A DNA stretch of 64,000 bases, from positions 2,358,501 through 2,422,500 of the forward strand of contig NZ_CP022655.2 in the NCBI RefSeq assembly GCF_002243345.2. The letters run 5' to 3'. The translations under genes and the position numbers were made by a program. Position 1 is the stretch's first letter; each line of letters begins with the position of its first letter. This DNA is from Paenibacillus sp. RUD330 (GTDB lineage Bacteria > Bacillota > Bacilli > Paenibacillales > Paenibacillaceae). Below are positions 50,668-59,827 of the stretch, one piece after another. A model generated the notes under the pieces. The model searched no databases. It was not told the origin of the DNA and saw only the letters and a program-made list of their open reading frames with translations.

Positions 50668-51522
50668 ATGAAACAAGCGCTAACGATTACGAAACTGCAA
50701 AAAATGAAGGCAGAGGGAGAGCCGATCACGATGGTGACGGCATACGATTACCCGTCGGCCAGACTGGCAGAAGAAGCGGGAATCGACACCATTCTCGTCG
50801 GCGATTCGCTCGGAAATGTCGTGCTCGGGTATGACACGACCGTACCGGTGACGCTGGACGATATGATATATCACGCGCGGTCGGTCGCGCGCGGAGCGCA
50901 GAACACGTTCCGCATCGTCGACATGCCGTTCATGACGGCGCGCATCAGCCGGGAGGAGACTCTCCGGGGGGCGGGCCGGCTCATGCAGGAAGGCCATGCC
51001 CATTCCGTCAAGATCGAGGGCGGCGAGGAGATCGCCGAGCATGTCGCCGCTTGCGTGCAGGCCGGCATTCCCGTCATCGGGCATATCGGCCTGACGCCCC
51101 AGTCCGTGCACCAGCTGGGCGGATACAAGATCCAAGGCAAGCTGGAGGCCGAGGCGGCCCGCCTCGAAGCCGACGCGCTCGCCCTGCAGCAGGCAGGCGC
51201 TTATGCGGTCGTCCTTGAGCTCGTCACGGAACCGATCGCGACGGCCATCTCCGGCAAGCTCACGATTCCGACGATCGGAATCGGAGCCGGTCCCGGCTGC
51301 GACGGGCAAGTGCTCGTCTACCACGACCTGATCCAGTACGCATCTCCATACCGCGCGAAGAAATTCGTGAAAACCTACGCCGATGTCGGATCGACAATCC
51401 GCGAGGCGCTCGGCCAGTATGTCAGCGAAGTCAAGGGCCGCAGCTTCCCTGCGGCCGAGCACACTTTCGGAGCCGCCGCGGCCGCGCCGGTCGGCGCTCT
51501 GTACGGAGGCGAGCGGAAATGA
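50668..51522 (+). CDS. panB: 3-methyl-2-oxobutanoate hydroxymethyltransferase
   Basis: The 284-residue enzyme makes ketopantoate. MVTAYDYPSARLAEEAGID near residue 21, LVGDSLGNVVLGYD, VKIEGGEE and PVIGHIGLTPQSVHQLGGY are conserved PanB blocks with metal and substrate ligands. AAAGGGGA precedes the ATG. It is the first gene of panBCD and lies behind a leader terminator; panC overlaps by ATGA. Confidence 0.97.
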   Translation: MKQALTITKLQKMKAEGEPITMVTAYDYPSARLAEEAGIDTILVGDSLGNVVLGYDTTVPVTLDDMIYHARSVARGAQNTFRIVDMPFMTARISREETLRGAGRLMQEGHAHSVKIEGGEEIAEHVAACVQAGIPVIGHIGLTPQSVHQLGGYKIQGKLEAEAARLEADALALQQAGAYAVVLELVTEPIATAISGKLTIPTIGIGAGPGCDGQVLVYHDLIQYASPYRAKKFVKTYADVGSTIREALGQYVSEVKGRSFPAAEHTFGAAAAAPVGALYGGERK

Positions 51523-52412
51523 GCGCAACGGCTGTGAAAACAGGTCCTCTCGTGCTGAGGACCATTTCTTCCCTCCGGGAGGAGCTGTCCGCCCGAAGGG
51601 CGGCCTTGCCGCAGCTCCAGACCGGCCTTGTGCCGACGATGGGCTATCTCCATGACGGACACGGCAGCCTGATCCGCCGCTCCGCGGCGGAAAACGGCCT
51701 GACCGTCCTGAGCATCTTCGTCAATCCGCTGCAGTTCGGACCGAACGAGGATCTCGACCGCTATCCGCGCGACGAGGAACGCGATCTGCTCCTCGCGCGC
51801 CAGCAAGGCGCCGATATCGTCTTCATGCCGAGCGTAGAGGAGATGTATCCGCGCAAGCCGCTGACGAGAGTGCTGGTCTCCGAGGTGACCGAAGCTCTTT
51901 GCGGCGCTTCCCGTCCCGGCCATTTCGACGGGGTCGGCACGGTCGTAAGCAAGCTGCTCCATCTGGTGAAACCTCAGAAAGCCTACTTCGGGTTGAAGGA
52001 CGCCCAGCAGGTGGCGGTCGTGCAGCAGATGGTCGACGATCTCAACATCGACGTCGAGATCGTGCCCTGCCCGACGGTCAGGGAGCAGGACGGATTGGCG
52101 CTGAGCTCGCGCAATGTCTATCTGACGCCGGAGCAGCGCGAACAGGCGCTCGTCCTTTCCCGGACGCTGCGCGCCGCTGCCATCTGGGCCGAGGAGCCCG
52201 GCATGACGGCCGGCGGTCTGGAAGCGCGGGTGAGGTCGGCTATCGCCGAAGCGCCGCTTGCCGCCATTGACTATGCGGAGCTGAGAAGCTATCCTTCATT
52301 GGAGGCGCTGCTTCCCGGCCGCAAGCTGAGCGACTTCGGACAGCCGATGCTGCTCGCGCTTGCGGTGAAGTTCGGCTCGACGAGACTGATCGACAACGCT
52401 ATACTCCACTGA
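51519..52412 (+). CDS. panC: Pantoate--beta-alanine ligase
   Basis: The 297-residue enzyme adenylates pantoate and joins it to beta-alanine. [17 protein letters not shown] (HxGH-type, near residues 38-54), [35 protein letters not shown] and SSRNVYL (KMSKS-like) are seen. It is translationally coupled to panB (ATGA). Confidence 0.97.
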   Translation: MSATAVKTGPLVLRTISSLREELSARRAALPQLQTGLVPTMGYLHDGHGSLIRRSAAENGLTVLSIFVNPLQFGPNEDLDRYPRDEERDLLLARQQGADIVFMPSVEEMYPRKPLTRVLVSEVTEALCGASRPGHFDGVGTVVSKLLHLVKPQKAYFGLKDAQQVAVVQQMVDDLNIDVEIVPCPTVREQDGLALSSRNVYLTPEQREQALVLSRTLRAAAIWAEEPGMTAGGLEARVRSAIAEAPLAAIDYAELRSYPSLEALLPGRKLSDFGQPMLLALAVKFGSTRLIDNAILH

Positions 52413-52428
52413 CAGGAGGTCAGGACTT

Positions 52429-52812
52429 ATGTTCCGGACAATGATGAAATCCAAGCTGCACCGCGCGACGGTGACGGAAGCGAACCTGAACTATGTAGGA
52501 AGCATCACTATAGATGAAGCTCTGATGGAAAAGGCGGATCTCTGGGCGAACGAGAAAGTCCAGATCGTCAACAACAACAACGGGGCCAGGCTGGAGACGT
52601 ATATCATTCCAGGTCCGCGGCATTCGGGCGTCATCTGCCTCAACGGAGCGGCGGCCCGCCTCGTGCAGCCGGGCGACAAGGTCATCATCATTTCCTATGC
52701 GGCCATGTCCGAAGAGGAAGCCCGCGCCTACAAGCCGAAGGTAGTCATTCTGGACGACCACAACCAGCCGGTCCAGGTTATGGATGAAGAAGTTCACGCC
52801 GTCATCATTTAA
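52429..52812 (+). CDS. panD: Aspartate 1-decarboxylase (proenzyme)
   Basis: The 127-residue precursor supplies beta-alanine. Self-cleavage occurs at G24-S25 in NYVGSITID, producing the pyruvoyl group on Ser25. K9 near the N-terminus and [18 protein letters not shown] in the core are also conserved. AGGAGGTC precedes the ATG. It completes the pantothenate set. Confidence 0.97.
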   Translation: MFRTMMKSKLHRATVTEANLNYVGSITIDEALMEKADLWANEKVQIVNNNNGARLETYIIPGPRHSGVICLNGAAARLVQPGDKVIIISYAAMSEEEARAYKPKVVILDDHNQPVQVMDEEVHAVII

Positions 52813-52956
52813 TCCTTATCCTTACGTCTAAGGGAACTGTTCCGCAGGGTATACAAAAGGGCGCCAAAACACAGAATGAGGGTACCGGAGAGAGCTTGAC
52901 CGGTCATTGCTGTCATTTGAATAGCCTTTATTCCCTGTGGAAGGCGGGTGTCCGGG

Positions 52957-53796
52957 ATGTTTCAACAGCTGTTTGCCGTTATGAACGATCTGCTGGACGA
53001 CATCATGCTGCGTTACCCGCATTGCAGCTCCGAAGAACGCAAAGAGATGCTGGAGCAGCTGGCCCAGCTGCGAGGAATCAGCGACCAGTTCATTGAAGAA
53101 TGGCTTCGCCTGGAAGAGAAGATGGCGGATTTCCGCGAGGAGTTCCCGGCAGCGGCGGCATCCGCAGGCATAACGGCCGGTTCATCCTCGCCTTTGCCTG
53201 GAAACACGGGTGCTGGAGGCGCGCAGTCCGCTTCCGCCGCCGCTGTCGGAGCTTCCGACAGCCGGTTCGCAGGCGCCGGCATGGTCACCGCGGCCATGAA
53301 GGAAGTTCCCTGCGGTCCGGCGATCGGCAGCGGTGCGGACTTGGCGGCCAAGCCCCAGCAAGGATCGTTCGCCATGGATGTGTCCGGAGACAATGTGGAG
53401 AGGATCGCCAAGGGCCAAGGCTACTTCAAGCTCTTCATGTTTCCGCAGGCGGCCAGGCATTTCCAGGAAGCGGTGGAATGCTCCCCGGAATGCGATCTGG
53501 CCCGCATGTACTTGGCCATGACGCTGATGCATCTGCAGCAATGGAGCGATGCCGAGCTTCATTTCAAGCTGCTGGTCAGCCTCACGGACCATCCCCGCTG
53601 GCAGGCGATCGGTTTCAATGCGCTCGGCTGCATTCAGGCGGTGCGCCTCAACATGGACCATGCGGAGATGCTGTTCCGGCAGGCGCACAAAATCGATCCG
53701 GCCTTTGAGGATCCAATAACCAATCTCAAGTCATGCCGGCAGACTCCCGGGCCTTTATCCCTTTATTTCGGGAGTGCGGAGCTGACTTGCCTGTGA
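52957..53796 (+). CDS. TPR-containing protein of unknown function
   Basis: The 279-residue protein has an acidic helical N-terminus (residues 1-60), a low-complexity alanine/glycine/serine linker (about 65-130) and a C-terminal helical-repeat domain. TPR-like units there include GYFKLFMFPQAARHFQEAVE and QQWSDAELHFKLLVSLTDHP. It probably binds other proteins; no enzyme motif is present. ATG 52957 follows a G-rich weak ribosome site; GTG 52948 is an alternative. It precedes dinG by 9 nt and is likely co-transcribed. Confidence 0.78.
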   Translation: MFQQLFAVMNDLLDDIMLRYPHCSSEERKEMLEQLAQLRGISDQFIEEWLRLEEKMADFREEFPAAAASAGITAGSSSPLPGNTGAGGAQSASAAAVGASDSRFAGAGMVTAAMKEVPCGPAIGSGADLAAKPQQGSFAMDVSGDNVERIAKGQGYFKLFMFPQAARHFQEAVECSPECDLARMYLAMTLMHLQQWSDAELHFKLLVSLTDHPRWQAIGFNALGCIQAVRLNMDHAEMLFRQAHKIDPAFEDPITNLKSCRQTPGPLSLYFGSAELTCL

Positions 53797-53805
53797 GAGG
53801 AAGTT

Positions 53806-56679
53806 TTGCTTCGAATGATCTATGCCGTACTGGATTTAGAAACGACCGGAACCAGCACCGAGGATGAAATCATACAAGTCGGCCTTGTGCTGATGGACGA
53901 GGAGTTCAATGTCTTCCAGACACTGAACTCCTTTGTGCGCCCCAGCGGACCGATCCCAGTCTTCATCACCCAGCTTACCGGAATCGACGACGCGATGGTT
54001 GCGGATGCGCCCGAGCCCGACGATCTTCTGCTGGAGATGATTCCGCTGCTTCAGGATGCCGTGCTGATCGGCCATAACGTATCCTTTGATGCCGGTTTCC
54101 TTAATATGGCTCTCGACAGGGCCGGCTATTCGCCGTTCGACGGCAGGAAGCTCGATACGGTCGAGCTGCTCCGCATGCTCTATCCTTCCCTGAGCTCCTA
54201 TCAGCTCGGGGCTGTATCCGAGCAGTTCGGCATCCGCCACGATCAGCATCATCGCGCGGACAGCGACGCGATGGCGACGGCGATCCTGTTCGCCGAATGC
54301 GTGAAGAAGCTGCGCAGCCTGCCGCTGTTGACGCTGCAGCGGTTCGTGATGCTGAGCGCCGACAACGATCTCGGGTGGTTGCTGCGCGAGGAGCTGGCTC
54401 TCCGCGAAGCGTCCACCGCTCTGGATACCGACAGCCACCGCTATTTCCGGCAGTTCGCCATGAAGGCCGGAGAGTGGACGGAAGAGGAGCCCCCCCGCGA
54501 CGAAGGCAACGAAAAGCCGCTTGAAGGCGTCAGCTTCGAGGACTATCTGGAGCAGGTGCGGGAAGGCTTCACCGCCTTGTTCCCGGACTATGAGGAGCGC
54601 GAAGCCCAGCAGACGATGTTCCGCGAGGTGAACGACGCCTTCGAGAACAATCGGCATCTGCTGATCGAAGCCGGGACAGGCACGGGCAAATCGCTCGGCT
54701 ACTTGATCCCTTCCCTTTATTTCGGCGTCAAGAACGAACGGAAGATTGTCGTCAGCACCCATACGATCAATTTGCAGGAGCAGCTCAGGCAGAGGGATTT
54801 GCCGCTGCTCAGGCAGGTGCTTCCTTTCGACTTCCGCGCCAGCGTGTTCAAGGGGAGAGGCAACTACATCTGCCTCCGCAAATTCGAAACCAAGATTCAG
54901 TCGCTCGACTTCGCCGCAACGGCCGAGGAGCGGCAGACGGCGTCCCAGATGGTCGTCTGGCTGGGCGAGACGGAGACCGGAGATCAGGAAGAGATCAACT
55001 TCGGCAACCGCGGAGGGGAATTCTGGAATACCGTATCGAGCGACGCCGATTCCTGCTTGAACCGGGCATGCCCGTGGTTCAAGCGCTGCTTCTATCACCG
55101 GGCCAAGCAGGAGGCGAATCTAGCCGACGTCGTCATCACCAACCATTCGCTTTTATTTACCGATATCAGAGCCGATCACCGCCTTCTTCCGTCTTATGAG
55201 TATCTCGTCATCGACGAGGGGCATCAGGTGGAGGAAGTGGCCGGCAAGCATCTCGGACAGCAGCTCAGCTTCTACTCGTTCCTGAACCTGGCGAACCGGC
55301 TTGCCAAGGATTCGCGCAGCGGCCTGCTGCCGCAGCTCCGCTCCCACATCCAGGGGGAGAGCGAGGACGAAGTGCCCAAATGGACGGAGCAGCTGGACGA
55401 GATCATCCCGCGCTTCGGCTCGCTCAAGGACAGCTGGGAGACGGTCTTCGAGCAGCTCCAGTCGCTGGCGTCCGCCTCTTCCGGCGGAGGCCAGACCGAG
55501 ACGGGGCAGAGCGTCCTGCGCCTCAAGCCGGGCAGCCTGCCGAGCCAGTGGGAGCCGATCCAGAACGAGGAAGGCATCTACTTCAAGGAAATGAACCGGA
55601 CGATCAAGGTTCTCGACAAGATGCTCTCGGACATGAAGGACAAGCTGGACGATACGGCGCTTCAAGGGATGCTGACGGATCTCGCGGGAGCGGTCAAGGA
55701 TGCCGGACGCATCCGGGACGAGCTGCGCGTGTTCGTGCGGGCGGACAAGCCGGAGATGGTATACTGGATCGAGTCCAACCCATCCGCGCGGACGAAGAGC
55801 ATCCAGCTCAATACGGTTCCGGCCGATGTCAGCGGGCAGATCCGGGAATATTTCTTCGACAGCAAGAAGAGCGTCGTCATCACGTCCGCCACGCTGAGCG
55901 TGCAGAAGTCGTTCCAATACGCCGCCGAGCAGCTGGGACTGAACATGGCGGACGAGCGCCGCTCGCGCACCGTCCTGCTGCCCTCGCCGTTCCATTACCG
56001 CTCCCAGGCGCTCGTCATGATTCCGCGGAACTTCCCCGCGGTCAAGGGAGCCGCGGCCGATCCGGCCTACCTCAGCGCCCTTGTCGCCTCCTTGTCGGAA
56101 GCGGCCCGCGAAACCGGTGGGCGGATGCTCGTTCTGTTCACAAGCTACCGGATGCTGAAGCAGGTGTACGATCCGCTGAAGGAAGCCCTCCAGGGCTCCG
56201 GCATTCAGGTGCTGGGACAAGGACTCGACAGCAGCAACCGCAGCAAGCTTACCCGCCGCTTCCGGCAGCAGCCCGAATCCGTGCTGCTCGGGACGAGCAG
56301 CTTCTGGGAAGGGGTCGACATTCCCGGCGACGCGCTCATCTGCCTGGCCATCGTCCGTCTGCCGTTCCAGCCGCCGAACCATCCGCTTCAGGAAGCGAAG
56401 GCGGAGATGCTTCAGGAATCCGGGCAGAATCCGTTCATGAAGCTGTCCGTGCCGCAGGCGGTCATCCGTTTCAAGCAAGGATTTGGAAGGCTGATCCGAA
56501 CTTCCCGGGACAAGGGAATCGTCCTTATTTACGATACGAGAGTCATCGAGACGTTTTACGGGAAACACTTCCTTTATTCGCTGCCTGGACCTAAAATTGA
56601 ACATATGCATGCGGATCAGTTCGTTCCGAGAATGAGGGAATGGCTGTCCGAAGACTCCAAGGAGGCGGTCCGGCAATGA
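53806..56679 (+). CDS. dinG: DnaQ-type exonuclease fused to DinG-family helicase
   Basis: The 957-residue protein has an N-terminal DEDD 3'-5' exonuclease (YAVLDLETTG near residue 5, GHNVSFDAGFL, HRADSDAMATA). An XPD-like helicase follows, with Walker A EAGTGTGKSLGY near residue 290, DEGH in VIDEGHQVEE and the C-terminal motif GFGRLIRTSRDKG. Four cysteines at C356, C417, C422 and C428 have the x4/x5 spacing of the E. coli DinG iron-sulfur cluster. It probably acts in DNA repair at damaged or structured DNA. TTG 53806 follows GAGAGGAAG; ATG 53815 is the alternative. Confidence 0.93.
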   Translation: MLRMIYAVLDLETTGTSTEDEIIQVGLVLMDEEFNVFQTLNSFVRPSGPIPVFITQLTGIDDAMVADAPEPDDLLLEMIPLLQDAVLIGHNVSFDAGFLNMALDRAGYSPFDGRKLDTVELLRMLYPSLSSYQLGAVSEQFGIRHDQHHRADSDAMATAILFAECVKKLRSLPLLTLQRFVMLSADNDLGWLLREELALREASTALDTDSHRYFRQFAMKAGEWTEEEPPRDEGNEKPLEGVSFEDYLEQVREGFTALFPDYEEREAQQTMFREVNDAFENNRHLLIEAGTGTGKSLGYLIPSLYFGVKNERKIVVSTHTINLQEQLRQRDLPLLRQVLPFDFRASVFKGRGNYICLRKFETKIQSLDFAATAEERQTASQMVVWLGETETGDQEEINFGNRGGEFWNTVSSDADSCLNRACPWFKRCFYHRAKQEANLADVVITNHSLLFTDIRADHRLLPSYEYLVIDEGHQVEEVAGKHLGQQLSFYSFLNLANRLAKDSRSGLLPQLRSHIQGESEDEVPKWTEQLDEIIPRFGSLKDSWETVFEQLQSLASASSGGGQTETGQSVLRLKPGSLPSQWEPIQNEEGIYFKEMNRTIKVLDKMLSDMKDKLDDTALQGMLTDLAGAVKDAGRIRDELRVFVRADKPEMVYWIESNPSARTKSIQLNTVPADVSGQIREYFFDSKKSVVITSATLSVQKSFQYAAEQLGLNMADERRSRTVLLPSPFHYRSQALVMIPRNFPAVKGAAADPAYLSALVASLSEAARETGGRMLVLFTSYRMLKQVYDPLKEALQGSGIQVLGQGLDSSNRSKLTRRFRQQPESVLLGTSSFWEGVDIPGDALICLAIVRLPFQPPNHPLQEAKAEMLQESGQNPFMKLSVPQAVIRFKQGFGRLIRTSRDKGIVLIYDTRVIETFYGKHFLYSLPGPKIEHMHADQFVPRMREWLSEDSKEAVRQ

Positions 56680-57335
56680 GCAAGCAGGGTAAGGCGATAT
56701 CGGAGGCGGTCGTCCGCCGGCTCCCCGTTTATTTGCAAGTGCTGGGCGAGCTTCATGTGCGCGACGTGCAGACCGTCAGCTCGCAGGAGCTCGGCCTCAA
56801 GCTCGAGCTCAATCCGGCTCAGATTCGCAAGGACCTGGCCTATTTCGGGGAATTCGGGCGCAAGGGCGTCGGGTATGACGTCAACTACCTGATCGAGAAG
56901 ATCAGAGGCATCCTCAAGCTCGACCAGGTGATGCTCGTCGCGCTCGTAGGGGCCGGCAATTTGGGCCATGCCTTATGCAACTACAGCACGTATTTGAAGG
57001 ACAATATGAAAATCACGGCGGTGTTCGACGCCAATCCGGCCAAGATCGGCACCCGGATCAACTCGCTGGAGGTGCAGCCGATCGAGCGGCTTCAGCAGGC
57101 CGTACAGGAACAGGATATTCAGATCGGCATCATCACGGTGCCGGCAGCGGAAGCTCAGAACGTCGCGGACCGGTTCATCGCGGCCGGCGTCAAGGGGATC
57201 CTCAATTTCGCCCCGGTCGTGCTGAAGGCTCCGGAGAAGGTCCGGATCCATTACGCCGATTTTACGACGCAGCTGCTGAGCCTCGCTTATTACATGGATA
57301 AGGAAGGAACCGAACATGAGCAAATGGTGGATTGA
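56676..57335 (+). CDS. rex: Redox-sensing transcriptional repressor Rex
   Basis: The 219-residue protein has a winged-helix N-terminus (SSQELGLKLELNPAQIRKDL, then GEFGRKGVGYDV) and a Rossmann domain with LVGAGNLGHALCNY that senses the NADH/NAD ratio. Rex represses fermentation and respiratory genes when NADH is low. ATG 56676 overlaps the dinG stop and follows AAGGAGG by 10 nt; an in-frame ATG at 56640 is inside dinG. In B. subtilis rex lies elsewhere. Targets in this window are not evident. Confidence 0.95.
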   Translation: MSKQGKAISEAVVRRLPVYLQVLGELHVRDVQTVSSQELGLKLELNPAQIRKDLAYFGEFGRKGVGYDVNYLIEKIRGILKLDQVMLVALVGAGNLGHALCNYSTYLKDNMKITAVFDANPAKIGTRINSLEVQPIERLQQAVQEQDIQIGIITVPAAEAQNVADRFIAAGVKGILNFAPVVLKAPEKVRIHYADFTTQLLSLAYYMDKEGTEHEQMVD

Positions 57336-58614
57336 AAACGGAACCTTCGTCACGATGGACGAAAGACGTCCCGTACTGAAGGGACATATGGTCGTCGAGG
57401 ACGGGCTGATCGCCTACATAGGGGAAGAACGCCCGGCCGATGCCGACGATATGGCAGTCAAGCTCGACGGGAGCCGCCTCGCGTTCATGCCGGGGCTGAT
57501 CAACACGCACGGCCACGCGGCGATGTCGCTGCTTCGCGGTTATTCCGACGACGAGGCGCTGCAGACATGGCTGCAGGATTACATGTGGCCGATGGAAGCG
57601 AAGTTCCGGGACGAGGACGTCCGGTGGGGAACGTCGCTGGCCGTGCTGGAAATGCTCAAGTCGGGTACGACGACATTCGTCGACATGTACGACCGGATGG
57701 ACGAGGTCGCCAAAGTCGTCGAGCAGTCCGGTATGAGAGGCGTCCTGATGCGCGGAGCCATCGGGCTGTGCCCGGAGGACGTTCAGCTCCAGAAGCTGGA
57801 TGAAGCGGTCCGGTTCGCCAAGGATTGGAACGGCCAGGCGAACGGCCGCATCAGGACGATGATGAGCCCGCATGCTCCGTACACTTGTCCTCCGGCGTTC
57901 ATCGAAAAATTCGTTCAGGCGGCGCATGATCTCGATCTTCCGATGCACACGCATATGTCGGAGACCGCAGCCGAGGTGGAGCAGAACGTCCGCGAATACG
58001 GCCTGCGTCCGGTCGAGCATCTGGACCGGCTCGGCTTCTTCTCGCGTCCCTCATTTGTCGCCCACGCCGTCCATCTCACGGATGCGGAGATCGGGCTGCT
58101 TGCAGCCAGAGGCGCGGCCGTATCGCACAACCCTGCCAGCAACCTCAAGCTTGCGAGCGGCGTCGCCCGCGTTCCGGATCTGCTCCGGGCCGGCGTCACC
58201 GTGTCGCTCGGCACCGACAGCGCCGCCAGCAACAACAACCTCGACCTTTTCGACGAGATCCGGCTTGCGGCTCTGATCCACAAGGGAGTATCCGGAGATC
58301 CGACTGTCGTGCCGGCGGCCGAAGCGCTGAAGCTGGCTACTCTCGGCGGAGCGGCTACGATCTCCCAGCCGCTGCTCGGCGCGCTGCAAGCAGGGATGAA
58401 AGCCGATTTCATCGCGATCGATACGGATCAGCCGCATTTCTATCCTCAGTCCGATCTGGTCTCCCATCTGGCCTACAGCGGCTCCGGCCGCGATGTCGTC
58501 CACGTATGGGTGGACGGCGTCCAGGTCGTCAAGGACGGCGTCAGCACGCTGCTTGACGAGGAACGGATCAAGCATGAAGCCCAGGCCTGCTATGCCAGGC
58601 TGACGGGGAACTGA
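57316..58614 (+). CDS. mtaD: Amidohydrolase, 5-methylthioadenosine/SAH deaminase type
   Basis: The 432-residue metal-dependent hydrolase shows the HxH ligands in PGLINTHGHAAMSLLRG (near residue 58), SPHAPYTCPP, HTHMSETAAEVEQN and the aspartate in LGTDSAASNNNLDLF. These place it in the MtaD/ATZ-TRZ family, usually acting on 5-methylthioadenosine or S-adenosylhomocysteine. Substrate range cannot be proven from sequence. It overlaps rex by 20 nt and ypmB by one base. Confidence 0.9.
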   Translation: MSKWWIENGTFVTMDERRPVLKGHMVVEDGLIAYIGEERPADADDMAVKLDGSRLAFMPGLINTHGHAAMSLLRGYSDDEALQTWLQDYMWPMEAKFRDEDVRWGTSLAVLEMLKSGTTTFVDMYDRMDEVAKVVEQSGMRGVLMRGAIGLCPEDVQLQKLDEAVRFAKDWNGQANGRIRTMMSPHAPYTCPPAFIEKFVQAAHDLDLPMHTHMSETAAEVEQNVREYGLRPVEHLDRLGFFSRPSFVAHAVHLTDAEIGLLAARGAAVSHNPASNLKLASGVARVPDLLRAGVTVSLGTDSAASNNNLDLFDEIRLAALIHKGVSGDPTVVPAAEALKLATLGGAATISQPLLGALQAGMKADFIAIDTDQPHFYPQSDLVSHLAYSGSGRDVVHVWVDGVQVVKDGVSTLLDEERIKHEAQACYARLTGN

Positions 58615-59135
58615 TGGCGCGCCGGCGGCGCGGCCTCATGAGCAGGCGCGGCTGGACGCTGTGGATCTCCGCGCTCGTTGTGCTGCTGCTCGTGTATCTG
58701 CATGCCGAATACCGGAGCTTCCAGCGTCCGATCTGGGCTGCGGAGCTTCAGGCCGAGAAGCTCGCCCAGCAGAAGGCGGGCCTCAAGGAAACCTCCTCGG
58801 CAGAGAAATATGTATGGGATGCCCCGGTATGGGTCGTCCGCGGCAAAAATGCCGAGGGGCAGGAAGTGATTGCCTGGCTTCCCGAAAAAGGGGAGCCGCT
58901 TCTGCTGGACATGGCGTCCAGCCGCAAGGAAGGCGACATCCGCAGCAGCTTCAAGCAGCGCGTTCCCGACGCCGACATCCATCATGTCCGGGCAGGCATG
59001 ATCGGCGGACAGCCGGCATGGGAAGTGTTCTATACCCGCAAGCAGGGACAAACCCGCTATTACTATGATTTCTATCGCTATCAGAACGGCGAGTATATGA
59101 CCACGTATTCGCTGACGACAAAAAAAGCTTCCTAA
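58614..59135 (+). CDS. ypmB: YpmB-like protein (DUF5590)
   Basis: The 173-residue protein has a very basic N-terminus (ARRRRGLMSRRG), one membrane helix (about residues 13-29) and a soluble external domain with WDAPVWVVRGKN, IAWLPEKGEP and WEVFYTRKQG. The size, topology and position before asnS fit YpmB; function is unknown. ATG 58614 shares a base with the upstream stop; an internal ATG at 58638 is possible. Confidence 0.8.
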   Translation: MARRRRGLMSRRGWTLWISALVVLLLVYLHAEYRSFQRPIWAAELQAEKLAQQKAGLKETSSAEKYVWDAPVWVVRGKNAEGQEVIAWLPEKGEPLLLDMASSRKEGDIRSSFKQRVPDADIHHVRAGMIGGQPAWEVFYTRKQGQTRYYYDFYRYQNGEYMTTYSLTTKKAS

Positions 59136-59170
59136 AGTTGTAACGATTGCCGCCTCCTCTATGAATATCG

Positions 59171-59217
59171 ATGTGATATACTCTTCGTATAGCAAATGTG
59201 ATATACTAATCCGTATA
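59171..59217. repeat. Two tandem operator-like repeats, ATGTGATATACT-n-CGTATA
   Basis: ATGTGATATACT occurs at 59171-59182 and again at 59196-59207, each followed after 3 or 4 nt by CGTATA. Each unit is an inverted repeat (TATAC...GTATA). The 25-nt period places both on nearly the same helix face. They lie about 75-120 nt upstream of the next gene, in AT-rich DNA. Confidence 0.75.
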
Positions 59218-59290
59218 CGCATGAAGCAAAGTAGACGAAGAGGCTGGCTTTGATGCCGTCGCTTCGATTTTCATAAAGGGGGCTTTTGCT

Positions 59291-59827
59291 TTGATCAAAG
59301 TAAGGCTTGTGCCTTTCTTGTCGACGATCGCCATCTCCGCAGCCTTGCTTTTCGGCGGCTGGTACGCCTACGACCAGGCCGTCGTGGAGCGTCCGCTGCA
59401 ATCTGCGGTGGATTCGCTGCCGGGCGTCGTCTCTGCCGTCCCGACCCTTTCCAAAGATTCGCTGACCGTTCGCCTGAAGCTGGGCGCCGGAGCCGATCTT
59501 CGGGGCATTCACGACCAGATTGCCGACCGCAGCGCCAAATGGCTTGAAGGACGCAAGCTTGTCATTACGGTCGATCAGAGCTCTCAGCCCAAGCTGGATT
59601 CCATCTGGACAAGCCAGCTGTTCACAGTCGCCGAAGCGATGGAGAACCGCCGCTATTCCGAAATTCCGGATGCATTGAAGGAAGTCGAACGCGCGACGCC
59701 GGGCCTCAAGACGGCCACCTCGATCGACGACAGCAACGTATATGTGACGCTGGAGCTCGGCAGCGATACGAAATATGTGATCTTGCCTAGGATCGGCGAG
59801 CGAATGGGGGTTTGGACGAATGCCTAA
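59291..59827 (+). CDS. Membrane-anchored protein of unknown function, partner of the FtsH-like gene
   Basis: The 178-residue protein has one N-terminal membrane helix (about residues 8-27) and an external domain with alternating strands (LTVRLKLGAGADLRGIHDQI, LEGRKLVITVDQS, NVYVTLELGSDTKYVIL). No family is recognised. The start is TTG 59291 with AAAGGGGG 8 nt upstream. It overlaps the AAA-protease gene by 8 nt, which suggests that the two proteins act together in the membrane. Two operator-like repeats lie upstream. Confidence 0.75.
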   Translation: MIKVRLVPFLSTIAISAALLFGGWYAYDQAVVERPLQSAVDSLPGVVSAVPTLSKDSLTVRLKLGAGADLRGIHDQIADRSAKWLEGRKLVITVDQSSQPKLDSIWTSQLFTVAEAMENRRYSEIPDALKEVERATPGLKTATSIDDSNVYVTLELGSDTKYVILPRIGERMGVWTNA

